Source: Lepas anatifera
Lineage: Eukaryota; Arthropoda; Thecostraca; Lepadidae
Length of the DNA stretch: 64,000 nucleotides
Direction: 5' to 3'
Assembly: GCA_034440635.1 (NCBI GenBank)
Contig: JAOTON010002202.1
Coordinates: 467,972 to 531,971 of the forward strand
Position numbers and translations under genes: made by a program. Shown piece by piece: positions 11,009 through 22,893 of this stretch. The notes below the pieces were generated by a model. The model did no database searches, had not been told where the DNA came from, and saw nothing but the letters and a program-made list of their open reading frames with translations. The stretch's first letter is position 1. Each line of letters begins with the position of its first letter.

Positions 11009-12190
11009 TCTTCCAGAAGTGTCAAAATAGTTTCAGTCCAATCGCTTGGCTCTAAAGCCCTCAAAATCTCATACCAGCTATTTTCTTCCCTATTTCTTAC
11101 TGGCTATCCATCAGCTCTAGCGTTTTGTCTCCATACCGCATGGAAGCCGAGATCGAGTGAGGAGAGGGGCGTTTGAACCCCTCCCTCTCCACGGGGGCGA
11201 GAGTGGCTCAGAGGTCCACCGGGGTGGATGCTAATGAGTAGTACTATGCCGGGGTGTGACCTTATGTTTCTTTGGTGTGCCCAGGCATCCGTAGTGAAAT
11301 TTCGAGCTAGCGTCAAAATAACCTTTAAATTTTACTGCTTATTGCTTTCAAGATCCAAAAGGACTGTGAAATGGCGAGAATAAAGCTAATACACTATGAT
11401 GTCTTCTTTAAAATGCTGGTAATTCCTTTTTTAATTTTGGCACCCCCAATAATGTTCGGAAATCCACAACCCTGTCCAGAACCCATAATATGCAGTGAAA
11501 TTGCACTTTGGACACCACCAATAATGTTCAGAAATCCACACCCCTGTCCATAACCCACCATTTGGAGTGAACCTGCGCGTGTTTAGAGGACGTTGCGGCC
11601 CCCATCGGCGCCGCGCTGGTACCCGCGATGGCCGACCGTTGCCACCAGCCATTAGCCCCATAGGGAGGCGGAGCTTAGTATCCGTGCGCTTTAAGCAGTA
11701 CGCTTATGAAGCGCTGTGCTACGTAAAAGGTGAGCTTTGAGAGAGCCGAATTATGAAGCCATGGCTTATTTAATGTGTTTTATGTGACTCTTGAAACCGA
11801 TGAAGGTGTTATATTACGTTTCGCAGTTTTTATTTCACATCAGTTCAGTTCAGTTCAGTTCAGTATATTAAGAAACAATCCACACGAGGTAAAAACAATG
11901 GGGTGGCTTTTCGTTGTACTTTACCGTCAGTTGTACTTTACCATTCCGGCTCGTTGCTCATGGCTCACAGGCCTCCTCGAAGTGTCTTTTGGCGGGGTGA
12001 ACTCAAATTAGAGCGTTTTTCTCACCTTAAAATGGAAGGTACCTTAGTTCAGCGGGTGCGTAAGGACCCTTTGGCCTCTGCCGAAATTCACCCGCTCAAA
12101 TATCTGCAATTAATAGCGCATCTGACGTTATTTGTTCACAAGTTCCCCAGTGTCAATGTTTCGCGACCACACTTGATGATGATCATACGT
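11009..12190. other. Non-coding with a short duplicated segment
   Basis: No gene seen. A motif of about 70 bp recurs in direct orientation (ACCCCCAATAATGTTCGGAAATCCACA type near 11441 and again near 11514). A GC-rich patch with paired CCCCTCCCTCTCC and GAGAGGGGCGT segments at 11155-11195 may be another decayed element end. Confidence 0.4.
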
Positions 12191-12290
12191 GTAGGAACCG
12201 GGGGGGGCAGGGGGGCCACTGCCCCCTCCCCACTTTTCTGTGGTGGGCCCCTGCAACGGAGATAAAAATATCGGCAACTGTAATATCAAA
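12190..12290 (+). mobile_element. Left terminus of a GGCGTAGGAACC-type hAT element
   Basis: The segment starts ACGTGTAGGAACCGGGGG and continues through GGGGGGCCACTGCCCCC, CCACTTTTC and GGGCCCCTGCAACGGAGATAA. The same string, inverted, forms the right end of the outer hAT element at 49757-49842. The satellite that follows (12380-13555) is also the same kind as inside that element, so this is probably a truncated copy of it. Confidence 0.55.
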
Positions 12291-12379
12291 AAACAAACAA
12301 ACAGATCAGATAGCTTGCCTGGAAAATCTCTTAGACTTACCTGTGCCCCTGATTGATCTGAGGTCTTATGAGTCCATTT

Positions 12380-13555
12380 TAAGGCCACCTAAGCTGTTCG
12401 GGGCCCCTGGCCTGGCCTCTGATGCTATACGAGCTAATCTGGGTCCCCTTGAGCTGAGCTGAGCGCCCCTGAGATGGCTTGGGCAGCATGAAGTGTTCTA
12501 GAGTCCCTAAGATGAGCTAGGAACTGTGAGTTTGAACGGGGCCCCCTTGAGCTGGCCAAAGCCCCTATACTTGCCGACCGTGGGGAACCCTGAGCTGAGC
12601 TGGGACCGCAAAGTTGATATTGGCCCCTGAGCTAATCTGGACCCCTGTGCTGCACGAGAGGCCCTAAACTAATCTGGGGTCCCTGCTCAGTAATAGGGCC
12701 CCTGAGCTAAGCTTTGGGGTCATAAGCTTTAATATGACCCATGAACTGTTTCGAAACCCTATTTAAGCCGGCAAGGGGCCCCTTAGCTAAGTCGGGGTCT
12801 TAAGCTTATCTGATCACAAGAGCTAATAAGGGCCCCTGCGTTGAACTGAAGGCCCCTGAGATGGTCTGGGACACTTTCTAAGGCTTTACAGCTACTGACC
12901 TGGGGGCCGTGATCTTGAATAGGCCCCCTGATCTGTTCTGAGAACCTGTATCTGCCGACCTGGGGGCCCCTGAGCTGAGCTGGGTCCCAAAAGCTAGTCT
13001 GGGCCCTAAGCTAATCTGGGGACCCCGTGCTGGACTGGGCAGCTCCTAAAATAGTCTAGGCCCCCTGAACAGTTTTGGGGCTCCTCAGCTGAGCTGGGGG
13101 CCATGAGCTTGAATGTTTTTTTGGGCTGTTCTGAGACCCTATATAAGCCACCCTGGGCTCCCGAAGCTGAGCTGGGCCTTCAAAGCTAATCTGGGGCCCC
13201 CTGTGCTGAACTGGGGCCCTGAGCTGGTCTGGGGCCCTTGAACTGTTCTAGAATCACTGAGTTGAGATGGGATCCTTGAGCTTGGACAGGCTTCTTGAGC
13301 TGTTTTGAGACCTATAAAAGCCGACCTGGGACCTCTGAGCTGAACCGGGCCCCTAATCTATCTAAGCTAGCTAATCGGTCCCCCTGTGCGAATATGGGGC
13401 TCCCTGTGCTGAGCTACTAGGGGCCCTGTGCTTATGTGGGGTCCCTTGATAAGCTGGTCTCAAGAACCATGAACTGGTATGGGGCCCCTGAGGTGACTTA
13501 TTTGGGTTACTGAGTCATGGTCTGGGTCTTGGGGGCCTCTAAGATGGTTTGGTTT
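12380..13555 (+). repeat. GGCCCC-type degenerate satellite with about 180-bp higher-order period
   Basis: Dozens of short degenerate units centre on GGCCCCTGAGCTGAGCTGGG, each about 25-30 bp. Above these there is a longer period. A variant unit of the type CTGTTCTGAGACCCTATATAAGCC appears near 12735, 12930, 13127 and 13299, giving a spacing of about 170-195 bp. The same satellite occurs, mostly inverted, at 26195-26460, 43540-44254, 45533-46109 and 49101-49745. The ORFs within it are repeat artefacts. Confidence 0.85.
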
Positions 13556-13930
13556 GATCTTTTCCACATAACATTTTTGCTCAAGCACAATAACTCCCTT
13601 ACCCTGATCAGGTTTAGTGGCAACAATGGTATTGTGAGACACATATTCATGGGTAATTTTCACAACATTGCGTGAAAATATACCAGAAAACACGTTAGAA
13701 GTATTGAAATCATTGCAATACTTAAAGCTAACAGACCTAATATGTTGCTTGACGTCACGGAAGTCAAAATGCCGAGGAAGAGGAAGATTGAAAATATACT
13801 GACTGCGTGTTTCGAAGTGAGGAAAGAAGGGTTAAACATTGTGTCTCTAAACAGGTGGCTTAAAGTTCAATCCAAAAGCCAGAACTGTACGAACTCGATT
13901 TGACAGATACTTTGATGAGAAGTTGAAATT
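13556..13930 (-). pseudogene. Penelope-like element, N-terminal reverse transcriptase fragment
   Basis: On the minus strand, interrupted by two stops, a block resembling the Penelope motif L-x-L-G-L-N-F-x-P-T-P (here V-L-A-F-G-L-N-F-K-P-P-V) is followed by a block T-K-P-D-Q-G-K-G-V-I-V-L-E ending in a Y-V-E-K-I segment. The latter matches the conserved start of the Penelope reverse transcriptase (K-x-D-K-G-x-x-V-V-V-L plus Y). The fragment stops abruptly where the GGCCCC satellite begins. The catalytic core and endonuclease are absent. It is a dead fragment of the same broad class as the element at 26.5-28.2 kb. Confidence 0.6.
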
Positions 13931-14208
13931 CCTTTTTGAGGGTCGCAATGCCTGAAATAATTGTAAATACTGAGATTGTGAAGTTTTCTTCAGTGTAACA
14001 CTTGCTGTTTTCTAGCAAATTTTGAGACTTTGCTGTTGGTTTCAGAGATTAGCCAGAAATACTTAAAGAAGGAAAATGTTTTATGATATGACTAATGTCC
14101 GTCAGGGTGCGTTCGTAGCGTTTCCGCAGGCGATTTCCCCTAGCGTACCACGCACGATCAGCTGAGTGAAAAAATACCACTTACAATCAGTTATCTCGTG
14201 CTTAATAT

Positions 14209-14661
14209 TAAAGGGAATGTGGCACCTTTATAACGTGGTTTTAACTGCGATAGCCAAGTTGTAAAGCATGCCGGAAAACCTGATACTCAATGTACCATTT
14301 GTCTTGAAACTCAAAATGTCGTGGACAAAAGCTAAAAACTTACCTGAAATGTACCCCAAATCTATCCCAGCCAGGCAGCCACAGCTGTCAGCTGTTGGTG
14401 TGACGACAGCGCTGACGTCACGGTGAGTAATCAGCCAATTGAAGCCCTTGAAGTCTATTGAACATGGTGTAGTTGCCAGATCATGACCTCATCCACAGGC
14501 AGATGTTTATTTTTCACCCCAGAGGAGCATTTAAAAAATCAAAATATTGAGCTCATTGTACATTTTTCAGAGCAATAATGGACGTTTTCATAATTTTCGG
14601 CTAAAATATCCCTAGTTACACTAAACTCCTGGATTAGACCAAGGTGCCACATTTCCTTTAA
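14209..14661 (+). mobile_element. MITE with AAAGGGAATGTGGCACC ends, copy 1
   Basis: Inverted termini AGGGAATGTGGCACCTT and AAGGTGCCACATTTCCT enclose about 450 bp and are flanked by TTAA on both sides. A second copy lies inverted at 50863-51312 with matching interior landmarks: GCATGCCGGAAAACC, a TGACGTCACGGTGAGTA block and a CTTGAAG/CCAATTG block. There is no coding capacity. The class is uncertain, but the TTAA flanks suggest piggyBac or Kolobok type. Confidence 0.8.
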
Positions 14662-15750
14662 TCACAGAAAATAAGAAGATGTTCGGTCTTATTGAATTTC
14701 AAACACGTCCATTCACTTTTTTATACACAAAAACATGTTGTTACTAAAGCGTTTAGTTCCCAAGCAACATGCGTAAAATACCGTTTTAGAAAGTGAAATA
14801 CGCGCAGCTCAACTGCACACCATTTAGGAGGGAGGTGTCGATGCGTATAGACGATACGAGCTGAATTCGTGGACATAAGATCGGTGCGAGCCGAGCGATG
14901 TATTCACCCAATCATTCGAGGGCTATTTAGATAGCCCTAGCACGTGATTTTTGTGCATGCGTAAACGCTGTGAACAGGCCTTTACGACGGATAAATTTAA
15001 AAGTCAGCGTCTAGCGTCCCATACAGAATAGTGACAGCCGCCCCGCTTAGGTCACCCTCTCGATGGATTACCAGCCAGCCTGCGTTGGGGAAATAACTGG
15101 GCGCACGAGCACTTCAGGGAGCCGAAACCAAGCTCTTGCGCGTAACTTAGCGGCCTGAGCTGCAAATGAGAACCTGTGATCTGCACTAAATATATCAACT
15201 GAGCCAATTAGGCCAGCCACGAGAACAAAAACTCCGTCTTCGAGCAGTCAAGCATACATGAGCGCACCTACACAACAACTCGAGTCGCTAGTCATATCTA
15301 AAATGGCCGCGAAAGCCGCTAATCCATTTAGCGGCGTGAAGCGGCGGTGATCCGGCTCGTCCAGCGCCAGTCGTCAGCGGCGGTGGGCTCCACTACACTG
15401 CACGAGCAGACGCCATTTTTGAGCTGTGATCTGATCAGCACCCAGCATTCCAGTTGTAATCTGCTACTGCCGCTAAGGAGCTTTGCTGTAGCAGTCAAGA
15501 CGGAGTTCGGTATAAGGCACTGCCTGCCAGATAAATCCTCAGCCTCATCACTGACCACCCAGGAAGGGCGCAGGAAACGCGAGTGAAGCACTAACATCTC
15601 AATTCACTGATCTGCACGTGTTTGATTCGCATCAGACAGAACAGCACACGTGAACGTGAAAAGCATGTCGAGGGAATGAGTCAGCAATGAATGCGTGCAT
15701 ACTGGGACATGGCGCGGACCTACCGCAGATGTAGCTAGCGTGGATGTAGT
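14662..15750. other. Non-coding, no gene recognised
   Basis: Moderately GC-rich with overlapping ORFs of up to 89 residues on both strands. None shows a domain or convincing splice boundaries. Confidence 0.4.
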
Positions 15751-15754
15751 CGGA

Positions 15755-15975
15755 AAGGGGATGCGATTGTAAGGAGCTAGACATACGAGCGCAGGAAGGT
15801 AGACAGACAACGAACGTGAGGAGCTAGACAGACAACAAGTGTAAGGAGCTATAGGCAGACAAAGAGCGAGCATAAGGAGCTAGACAGACAACGAGCGTAA
15901 GGAGCTAGACAAAAGCGAACGTAAGGAGCTAGACGGATAAAAAGTGTAAAGAGACAGACAACGAGTGTAAGCTGT
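15755..15975. repeat. About 25-bp tandem repeat
   Basis: Roughly eight degenerate units of GTAAGGAGCTAGACAGACAA with a CGAGC or CGAAC ending, in head-to-tail order, differing by small substitutions and deletions. Confidence 0.85.
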
Positions 15976-16252
15976 TCACTGACGGCCGGCCGAGACCAAA
16001 ACATGCAACGGTGCCGGGCGTAACCTGGGCAAGCTGAGTCAGACCGCAGTTAACCAGCTATCGATGAAAGGGAGGAGCCATGAACACTCCCACGCACCGC
16101 CGGGGGACCACCCTAAACACAACCATTTACAAAGCACGGAGGCGCTGCAACATCTGTCGATCCTCTGATAACTTGTTCCACGAGATATGAAATAGGGATA
16201 GTTCAAGGCTGGCACCAGAATATCTGCAACACCTGCCTTTCTCACATATATA

Positions 16253-16555
<303 letters not shown>

Positions 16556-17031
16556 GGCATGCGGCGGACGGGCGTATAAGGCACTGCCGTTAGAGAACTA
16601 TTAATTGAGACAGCCCCTTTCGCTTCAACCGCGATTGCCACATGTTACAGCCCATATATAGTTTGGATTTTGATGATATGTGAAGTAAGGTCTTAATGTG
16701 TAGGGAGACTGCCTCTTATGAACACTCTTAAGATAGAATGGCTATCCCAGCAGAATAAGGCGTTAGTATGTTTAACAGAGGATTTATTCTGATAGCATTA
16801 TAATTATATTAGATGGTATAATCCTTCTCACAGGTACTTCAATTCTACCCACGTAATATAAACTTTTTTGAAAACAAGTTTTGCAATTGGCGCACTTGTA
16901 GATGTTGTCGCTAGCAGAAACATAGGCTTACTTTCCATGGCCAAAACGCGATCTGGATCAGAATGCACTGTAGAGCTGTCGAGTCCATCAAGCGTTATTT
17001 TCTCAGCACTATGGCACATGACCAGTGACGT

Positions 17032-17101
17032 CATGTTTGACATAGTGACGTCACATGACATTGACGTCATGACGTCATGACGTCATGACCAGTGACGTCA
17101 T
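17032..17101. promoter_or_regulatory. Cluster of six TGACGTCA (CRE) octamers
   Basis: The palindromic cyclic-AMP response element TGACGTCA occurs six times in about 70 bp. Three copies overlap as TGACGTCATGACGTCATGAC-type repeats, with single copies on both sides. CREB/ATF-family bZIP proteins bind this octamer. No promoter or transcript can be assigned nearby, so the cluster could be regulatory or a small tandem expansion. Confidence 0.55.
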
Positions 17102-17109
17102 GGCGGAGA

Positions 17110-19200
17110 GTCCGAATTTTAGGGGGCATCATGAGCTTTTCAACCAATTTCTTTCTAACCAACGCCATAGGGTTAGTGTTAAAATTTCTTATTTAAGGGG
17201 GACCAGGGCACGGTTCCGCCAGTTCCGCCAGTTCCGCCACCAGAACACGTGACTCTACGATGTATCCTGATCGGCAGTTAGCTCCGGATAACATTTTTAC
17301 CATGGCAGTTAAGCAAAAGAGTTTAAGACGGATTTTTGACGTCTAATGCTATACTTTGCTTTTACATGACCATCTCGTGCTTCAATGAAATCCTTTTCAG
17401 ATAACTGCGCCTGTGAAATTAATTTTGAAACTGTTCAAGGCTAAATAAATGTACATACATCCGTAAGGCAAGCGTCCCCAAATGCGCCACGACGCATTCG
17501 GTCTGAGCGCATTTAGGAAATTACGACCTCCTTTTGAACAGGTGACAATGGCGGGCTGTGGGCTTACACTTATGATTAATGTGAAAAGGATTTCTTAAAA
17601 TCATTGTTCAGAGAATACATACCTCCTGATTTACATAAAAAGGCAATTCCTCACTTTAATAGTGCTACTAAGGTGAACGTTCCAGCAGAGAATAGTTTCA
17701 TAGTTTGGATTCTGGAAATTGTGACAAAACAACATCGGGAGTGTTGATAGATACAAATATGCTCCAGTTGGCGCATTTAGGAACCGGGCCCATAACGGGC
17801 GCTCTCCCCTAACTAGTTATTGACGCAATAAGCACAATATTTGGACAATATATGCTGACCCAGTTTAATTAGCATTTTCATATTATTTGAATCAGCTGTA
17901 TTTTGGGTCTCCATGAAAAAAATACTAGCTTGGAGAAAGGCAATGCCTGGAGAAAGGCGAATTTGATATTTGCAGTTGATTCATAAAGTACAATGCTGCA
18001 CACATCGAAGAGCTTGCAGAGACTCCCAAAAACATATCCTAAGCGTGCTATAGGAATATGGTAAAAATGGGAATAATGTTTATGCGCAGAATACTTAATA
18101 AGAATTAACACAATCGGACGTACAAAAAACGAACTCTTAGCTCTCCAAAAAGCGAGATGGGGTCAAGTAAAATCTGTGTTAAATCGAATTGGGTTTTTGC
18201 TGGGCACGAGCTAGAGGAATGGTATTTTGTCCACTGGAGATTAAGCTGGTCCCCTGCTCCCGATGGATCGTGCGACAACCGTTCAGCGTTTCGGACCACT
18301 CACGCGGAGTAGCATCTTCATTCTCTGTTTCTTTAAGACAGGAGAGTGCATGACAACCGTTTCATCGGAGGCACGTAAACGGCATGACACTCGGTGGTGA
18401 TGTGTGGAAATATCTGGGAGGCAGATTTGCTGGAATTACCTCATCCTTATCAGCTGGCTTCAGACTTTAACCAGGTGCAGAACGCCTCCATCGCTCTAGC
18501 TCGCTGGCCAGGAGCTCCTCTGATAGTGCCGAGCATAATCGGATCAGAAGTGCGCCTTTGATGCAATCGCCAGTCAACCACAGACTTAGCTCCAACGTTG
18601 CTGTAGGTCTCCTCCGGCCTCGCAGGTCATTTTCGAATAGTTCTCACATGTTTTCTGGCACTTGCAAGACTGGTCTTACTCCCAGATGAAGGGCATGTTG
18701 ATTCGAATCGATATCGAATTGAAAAACGGTGGAGTAGCATTGTAGTGAGTCGGAGGGATCGTGATTCAATATTGCTTAGCTTAATTTAACCGTTACTTCA
18801 TGGCCCCTTCGACAGAGTTAATGATGAATGATTGATTGTTCTGGTAGATGCTGACAAAGAGGATTTCTATATCTCATAATGGACAGTGTCGAATTAAAAT
18901 GATAAAAGTATAAAGCTGGCATCGTCTTTAATGATAATTGTTTTCGGGTTGCGGGTTTTGAAGCTGCAGCTACAGCCATACCAAGTTAATTGAAATGTAC
19001 TTACCTAACCATGATATAATGTAGGTGAAAGAAGTGTACTCAAGCTCATGGAGCTCAAGGAGCTCAAGGGAGCTCAAGGGATCTCAAGGACTCCAGCTTT
19101 AGCCTACCTTGCTCGAACCGTGAAATTTCTGGCAGCTCCGGCATTGTTATGTTATTGTATGCGTGAAATTAACCTGAGTCACGTGAACCTGAGTCATTTG
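17110..19200. other. Non-coding, no gene recognised
   Basis: Unique-looking sequence with scattered ORFs under 80 residues. A triplicated GTTCCGCCA near 17214-17236 and a small run of GGAGCTCAAG repeats at 19045-19090 are the only local structures. No element with two ends was found. Confidence 0.4.
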
Positions 19201-19209
19201 TGAAAAAAA

Positions 19210-20724
19210 CTCCTTGTCCTGTTGCTATGAAACTTGTTCCGGTGTTAGCATTCACGTCCCGTTGTTGATGACATTGCCCCGTTACTGTGAAGCATGTACT
19301 GCTGTTGGCACCCTTGTTCTCATGGTTGTTTTTTCGTAATCTCTGCCTGCTTGGGTACCGAAAAAGCACCCTTGTCCTGTTGCTGTATCCTTGTCCCGTC
19401 CCATTATATATTGTCAGTCCTGCCATATTCTTGTGGTCCTTGCTCTGTTGCTGCAACCTCTGTCCTGTTGCTGTATCTCTGCTCTGTGCTTTTATTTCCA
19501 ATCCTGCTTTGCTGTGTTCCCTATCCTGTGGCTATGACCTTTGCCATGTTGCGATGACCCCTATCATGTTTTTGTAGCTCTTAGGAGTCGATTCGACCTC
19601 TTTTCTGCCCATTTGACCCCTATCCCATTGCCGCACCAGTCCTGTCGCTATGACCCTTGTCCTGTTGTTTGCACCCCTGTTTTCCTACTGTTAGATCCCG
19701 GTGCTATTGCTGTGACCCTTATCCTGTTCTTGGCGCCCCTGCTGTTAAAGAGGACACACACCTGGTCCTGTTGCTGCCCCTGTCCTGTTTTTGGGTCGCC
19801 CGTGTTCCGTAGTTGGCGTCCCTGTTGTTAAAGAGGACACCCACCTGGTCCTGTTGCTGCCCCTGTTCCGTTGTTGGCCGCCTTTGTCCCGTTGTTGATG
19901 CCCCTGCTATTAAAGAGGACACCCACCTGGCGCTGTTGCTGCCCCTGTCCCGTTGTTGGCCGCCCTTGTCCAGTTTTTGATGCCCCTGCTGTTAAAGAGG
20001 ACACCCACCTGGTGCTGTTGCTGCCCCGGTCCTGTTTTTGCCGCCCCTGTCCTGTTGTTGGGGTCGCCCCTGTCCCCTTGTTGGCCGCCCTGGTCCCGTA
20101 GCTGACGCCCCTGCTGTTATGAGGACACCCACCTGGCGCTGTTGCTGCCCCTTTTCCGTTGTTGCCGCCCCTGTTCCGTAGTTGGCGCGCCTGCTGTCAA
20201 AGAGGTCACCCACCTGGTCCTGTTGCTGCCCCTGTCCTGTTTTTGGTCGCCCCGGTTCCGTAGTTGGCGCCCCTGCTGTTAAAGAGGACACACACCTGGT
20301 CCTGTTGCTGCTCCTGTCCCGTTTTTGGGTCGCCCGTGTTCCGTAGTTGGCGTCTCTGTTGTTAAAGAGGACACCCACCTGGTCCTGTTGCTGCCCCTGT
20401 CCCGTTGTTGGCCGCCCTTGTCCCGTAGTTGACGCCCCTGCTGTTATGAGGACACCCACCTGGCGCTGTTGCTGCCCCTGTTCCGTTGTTGCCGCCCCTG
20501 TCCCGTTGTTGCCGCCCCTGTCCCGTTGTTGAAGCCCCTGTCTCGTTCGTGACGCTTCTGATGCTAAGAGGACTCCCACCTGGCGTTGTTGCTGTCCCTG
20601 TCCTGTTGTTGCCGCCCCTGTCCCATTGTTGACGCCCCCGCTGTTATGAGGACACCCACCTGGCGCTGTTGCCACCCCTTTCCCGTTTTTAGCCGTCCCT
20701 GTCCCGTAGTTGACGCCCCTGCTG
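19210..20724. repeat. 82-bp tandem array (left part)
   Basis: The best-preserved units are 82 bp, for example 19915 to 19997. They contain GAGGACACCCACCTGG, then repeated CTGTTGCTGCCCCTGTCC-type subunits of about 20 bp, then GTTGACGCCCCTGCTGTTAAA. From 19210 to about 19740 only the degenerate subunit (CCTTGTCCTGTTGCTGTGACC type) is present. On the minus strand each full unit reads CAG then GTGGGTG, a good 5' splice-site consensus. The 294-residue minus-strand ORF is a repeat artefact. The array resumes at 21755 after an inserted element. Confidence 0.88.
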
Positions 20725-20728
20725 TTAA

Positions 20729-21750
20729 CCCGCGCCCCACCGGGGGTCCGGCGCCACCTTCGCCCCACGGGGGGCATCGATGGCCCCCCCTCTAACTCCG
20801 AAAATATGGGCGTTAGCGCAAATCTGCAAAGTGCAATAGAAAGCTCGCGTGAATTCAGTAAGAAATTACTTCGCATGTTTTAGTGCTCAGGTCAATGGTT
20901 TGACCTCCAGAGGTCAAATTAGGCCAAGATCGGCTATTTTCACTCAAATATGCAATGATTAAGCAAACTGGGCATAACTCTTATGTCATTAGAGCTATTG
21001 TGGCCTGGTAAAGTACATTTGATAGCAAATTGCCAGTACTTTTTCCGCTATGTGGAACGTAAAGACCTCCCGTCAGTGGTTTGACCACCAGAGGTCACCT
21101 CGTGACCTAATATGACCTGAGGTCACAAAAGGTCAAAAAGTGACCTTGCCGTATATCAAATGAAAGCCAGTGACAAGACAAACACGATGGTGTTTGTTTC
21201 ACCGCTCTAGCTCAATTAGGTCAAAAGTTATTGTCAAAATACTGTTTTGACCTCTTGTGACCTTGGATGACCTTGGAAAAGTCAATGGGCAAATATGACC
21301 CCTGGGATCCGTGAAAGGGTGTCCCAAAACGTTGTTCTGAGCAGTCTGAGTATTTGCAATCATTTTTGTGGCTTTTATATCATGAAATAGCTTTTCCCCA
21401 TGCTTTTCCAATGGGAGAGGTCGCCTCGTGACCTGACCTCAGGGCACGAAATCGAAAAATCCCGGATATACACCTTGTAGACCCTGGAGGGGTCATGAAG
21501 TGTGGGAAGTTTCAAATCGATCGACTTTGAAATGTAGCTCTTACAGAGCTCTAAAGTGAAGTGAGGTGACCTTGGTTGACCTCGTCTGGTGACCTGACCT
21601 TGGGTGACCCGGGGTAAAAATTTCAGGGATGATGGGAAAATGATGCAGTGAGAGGTAGAGCCCTCAACCGCGGTGCTGCGCCTCGTCGTTTTTCTGCTAT
21701 CCCGGAAAAACCTTTAGGGGGCCATCGATGGCCCCCCGGTGGGGCGAGGG
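20729..21750 (+). mobile_element. Complete TTAA-target DNA transposon, second subfamily
   Basis: The 1022-bp element is flanked by TTAA (20725-20728 and 21751-21754). Its ends are CCCGCGCCCCACCGGGGG and the reverse complement of CCCTCGCCCCACCGGGGG, 17 of 18 matching. Subterminal palindromes built on GGGGGCCATCGATGGCCCCC sit just inside. The interior is rich in AGGTCA/TGACCT. The insertion is proven by context: the host unit CTGCTGTTAAAGAGGACACC is cut exactly at TTAA and resumes after the element. Confidence 0.92.
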
Positions 21751-21754
21751 TTAA

Positions 21755-21806
21755 AGAGGACACCCACCTGGCGCTGTTGCTGCCCCTGTCCTGTTGTTGG
21801 CCGCCC
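21755..21806. repeat. 82-bp tandem array (right remnant)
   Basis: AGAGGACACCCACCTGGCG through CCTGTTGTTGGCCGCCC is one partial unit of the array that lies left of the transposon. It ends where the unique minus-strand exon begins. Confidence 0.85.
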
Positions 21807-22013
21807 AGGTGCAGAGCTGACACTCGCCGGTGGTCTGGTGCAGCCTCTGCACGTACTCGTGCATCACAGCCGGCACCGGCGGCGGCGGCACCAGTCGCGG
21901 AAAGTCCGGCGGAGGCGGCAGCTCGCAGCTCAGTGTGACGTCACTGGAGCAGCCGTCCGAGACGCTGCCTGTTGTCGTGACGTCACCGGAGCTCATGACC
22001 TCGAGGGCGGGGC
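21768..22013 (-). CDS. Candidate internal exon, proline-rich, ending inside the 82-bp array
   Basis: On the minus strand a strong acceptor (TGTTTTTGTCGCCGCAG, exon starting at 22013) opens a frame that stays open to a donor CCAG then GTGGGTG at 21768/21767. This gives 246 bp with phase 1 at both ends. The peptide is S/T-rich at first (S-S-G-D-V-T-T-T-G-S). It then has two proline runs (E-L-P-P-P-P-D-F-P and L-V-P-P-P-P-V-P), followed by a helix-prone stretch H-E-Y-V-Q-R-L-H-Q and two cysteines in C-Q-L-C-T-W. Poly-proline plus aromatic residues suggests a cytoplasmic docking region. I recognise no family. The last 14 or so residues come from array sequence. Confidence 0.45.
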
Positions 22014-22890
22014 CTGCGGCGACAAAAACAGATATTGCACGTGCTGGCGAGTAAGGTCGTATGAAGCTGATGATCACAAAATGACAGAGCGGCTACGCAG
22101 TAGATAATAGTATGTAGTAGCATATACATGGCAAACACAGCAGATATGTTGAAGAATAAAAATCATGCTGGAACATCCTGAAAATGGAAAGAGCTAAACA
22201 CTATTCCTGCATTGCAACTTGAAAGGTTCATTAATCTTGACAAAGACGTGGCCACTAATGGTTCCAGGAGGGACCGCAATTCATGGCCATTACAGGCCAA
22301 AGAATGTCATTTAGCCCCAAAAGAACTCTTGGAGCGACAAATTGCACCATTGTGGTCTTGCGGGACAATCATTTGCCGATGACTCCGTAGACTGCACTTC
22401 CTCCATTATGGTCAGCAGACATAGCGCTCAAAGAAGTCAAGAAGTGTTCAATCCCGCCTCCCCCTAACATAAAAATATTGACTCAGTGGCTGCGTGCAAG
22501 TACCAAGGGTAAGATATTGCCATTGCTGGAGCACGGGGAAGCAAATTAACCATTATTTTTCCCAAAATGCCCATCTCTTGAGAGGATACGGCAAAGGTGT
22601 CGCCTATCGCCTCCATTGGCCAGACTCCCAGCCATCGTACTTTCCAGCACATTCTGTATCACTTTGCAGTGAGAATTCTACGGATGCTGCGTTACTTCAG
22701 TTGGATGGGAATTCGACCCACTCTCGTGGAGTTTCAGAAGTCTCCTGTTGCATTCTGTGGTTTCCAAACGCACTTATTATTCATGCGAGAGAGGTCGTAA
22801 CTGTCTGAGTATGTCACGAGCATGAGGTGCAAGATTAAACGAGGGTGTATGTTGTCAGCGCCTTCATCCAAAGCTTCCACCAGTGGGCTG
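22014..22890. other. Non-coding or intronic, no gene recognised
   Basis: It lies upstream of the candidate minus-strand exon. The plus-strand ORF of 104 residues (22494-22808) and its minus-strand shadow show no domain. Confidence 0.35.
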
Positions 22891-22893
22891 TTG

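Noticed and set aside
19992..20876. 294-residue minus-strand ORF rich in G, Q, T and N
   Set aside because: It follows the 82-bp array and runs across the end of a transposon, so it is a repeat by-product even though part of the array may supply a splice donor.
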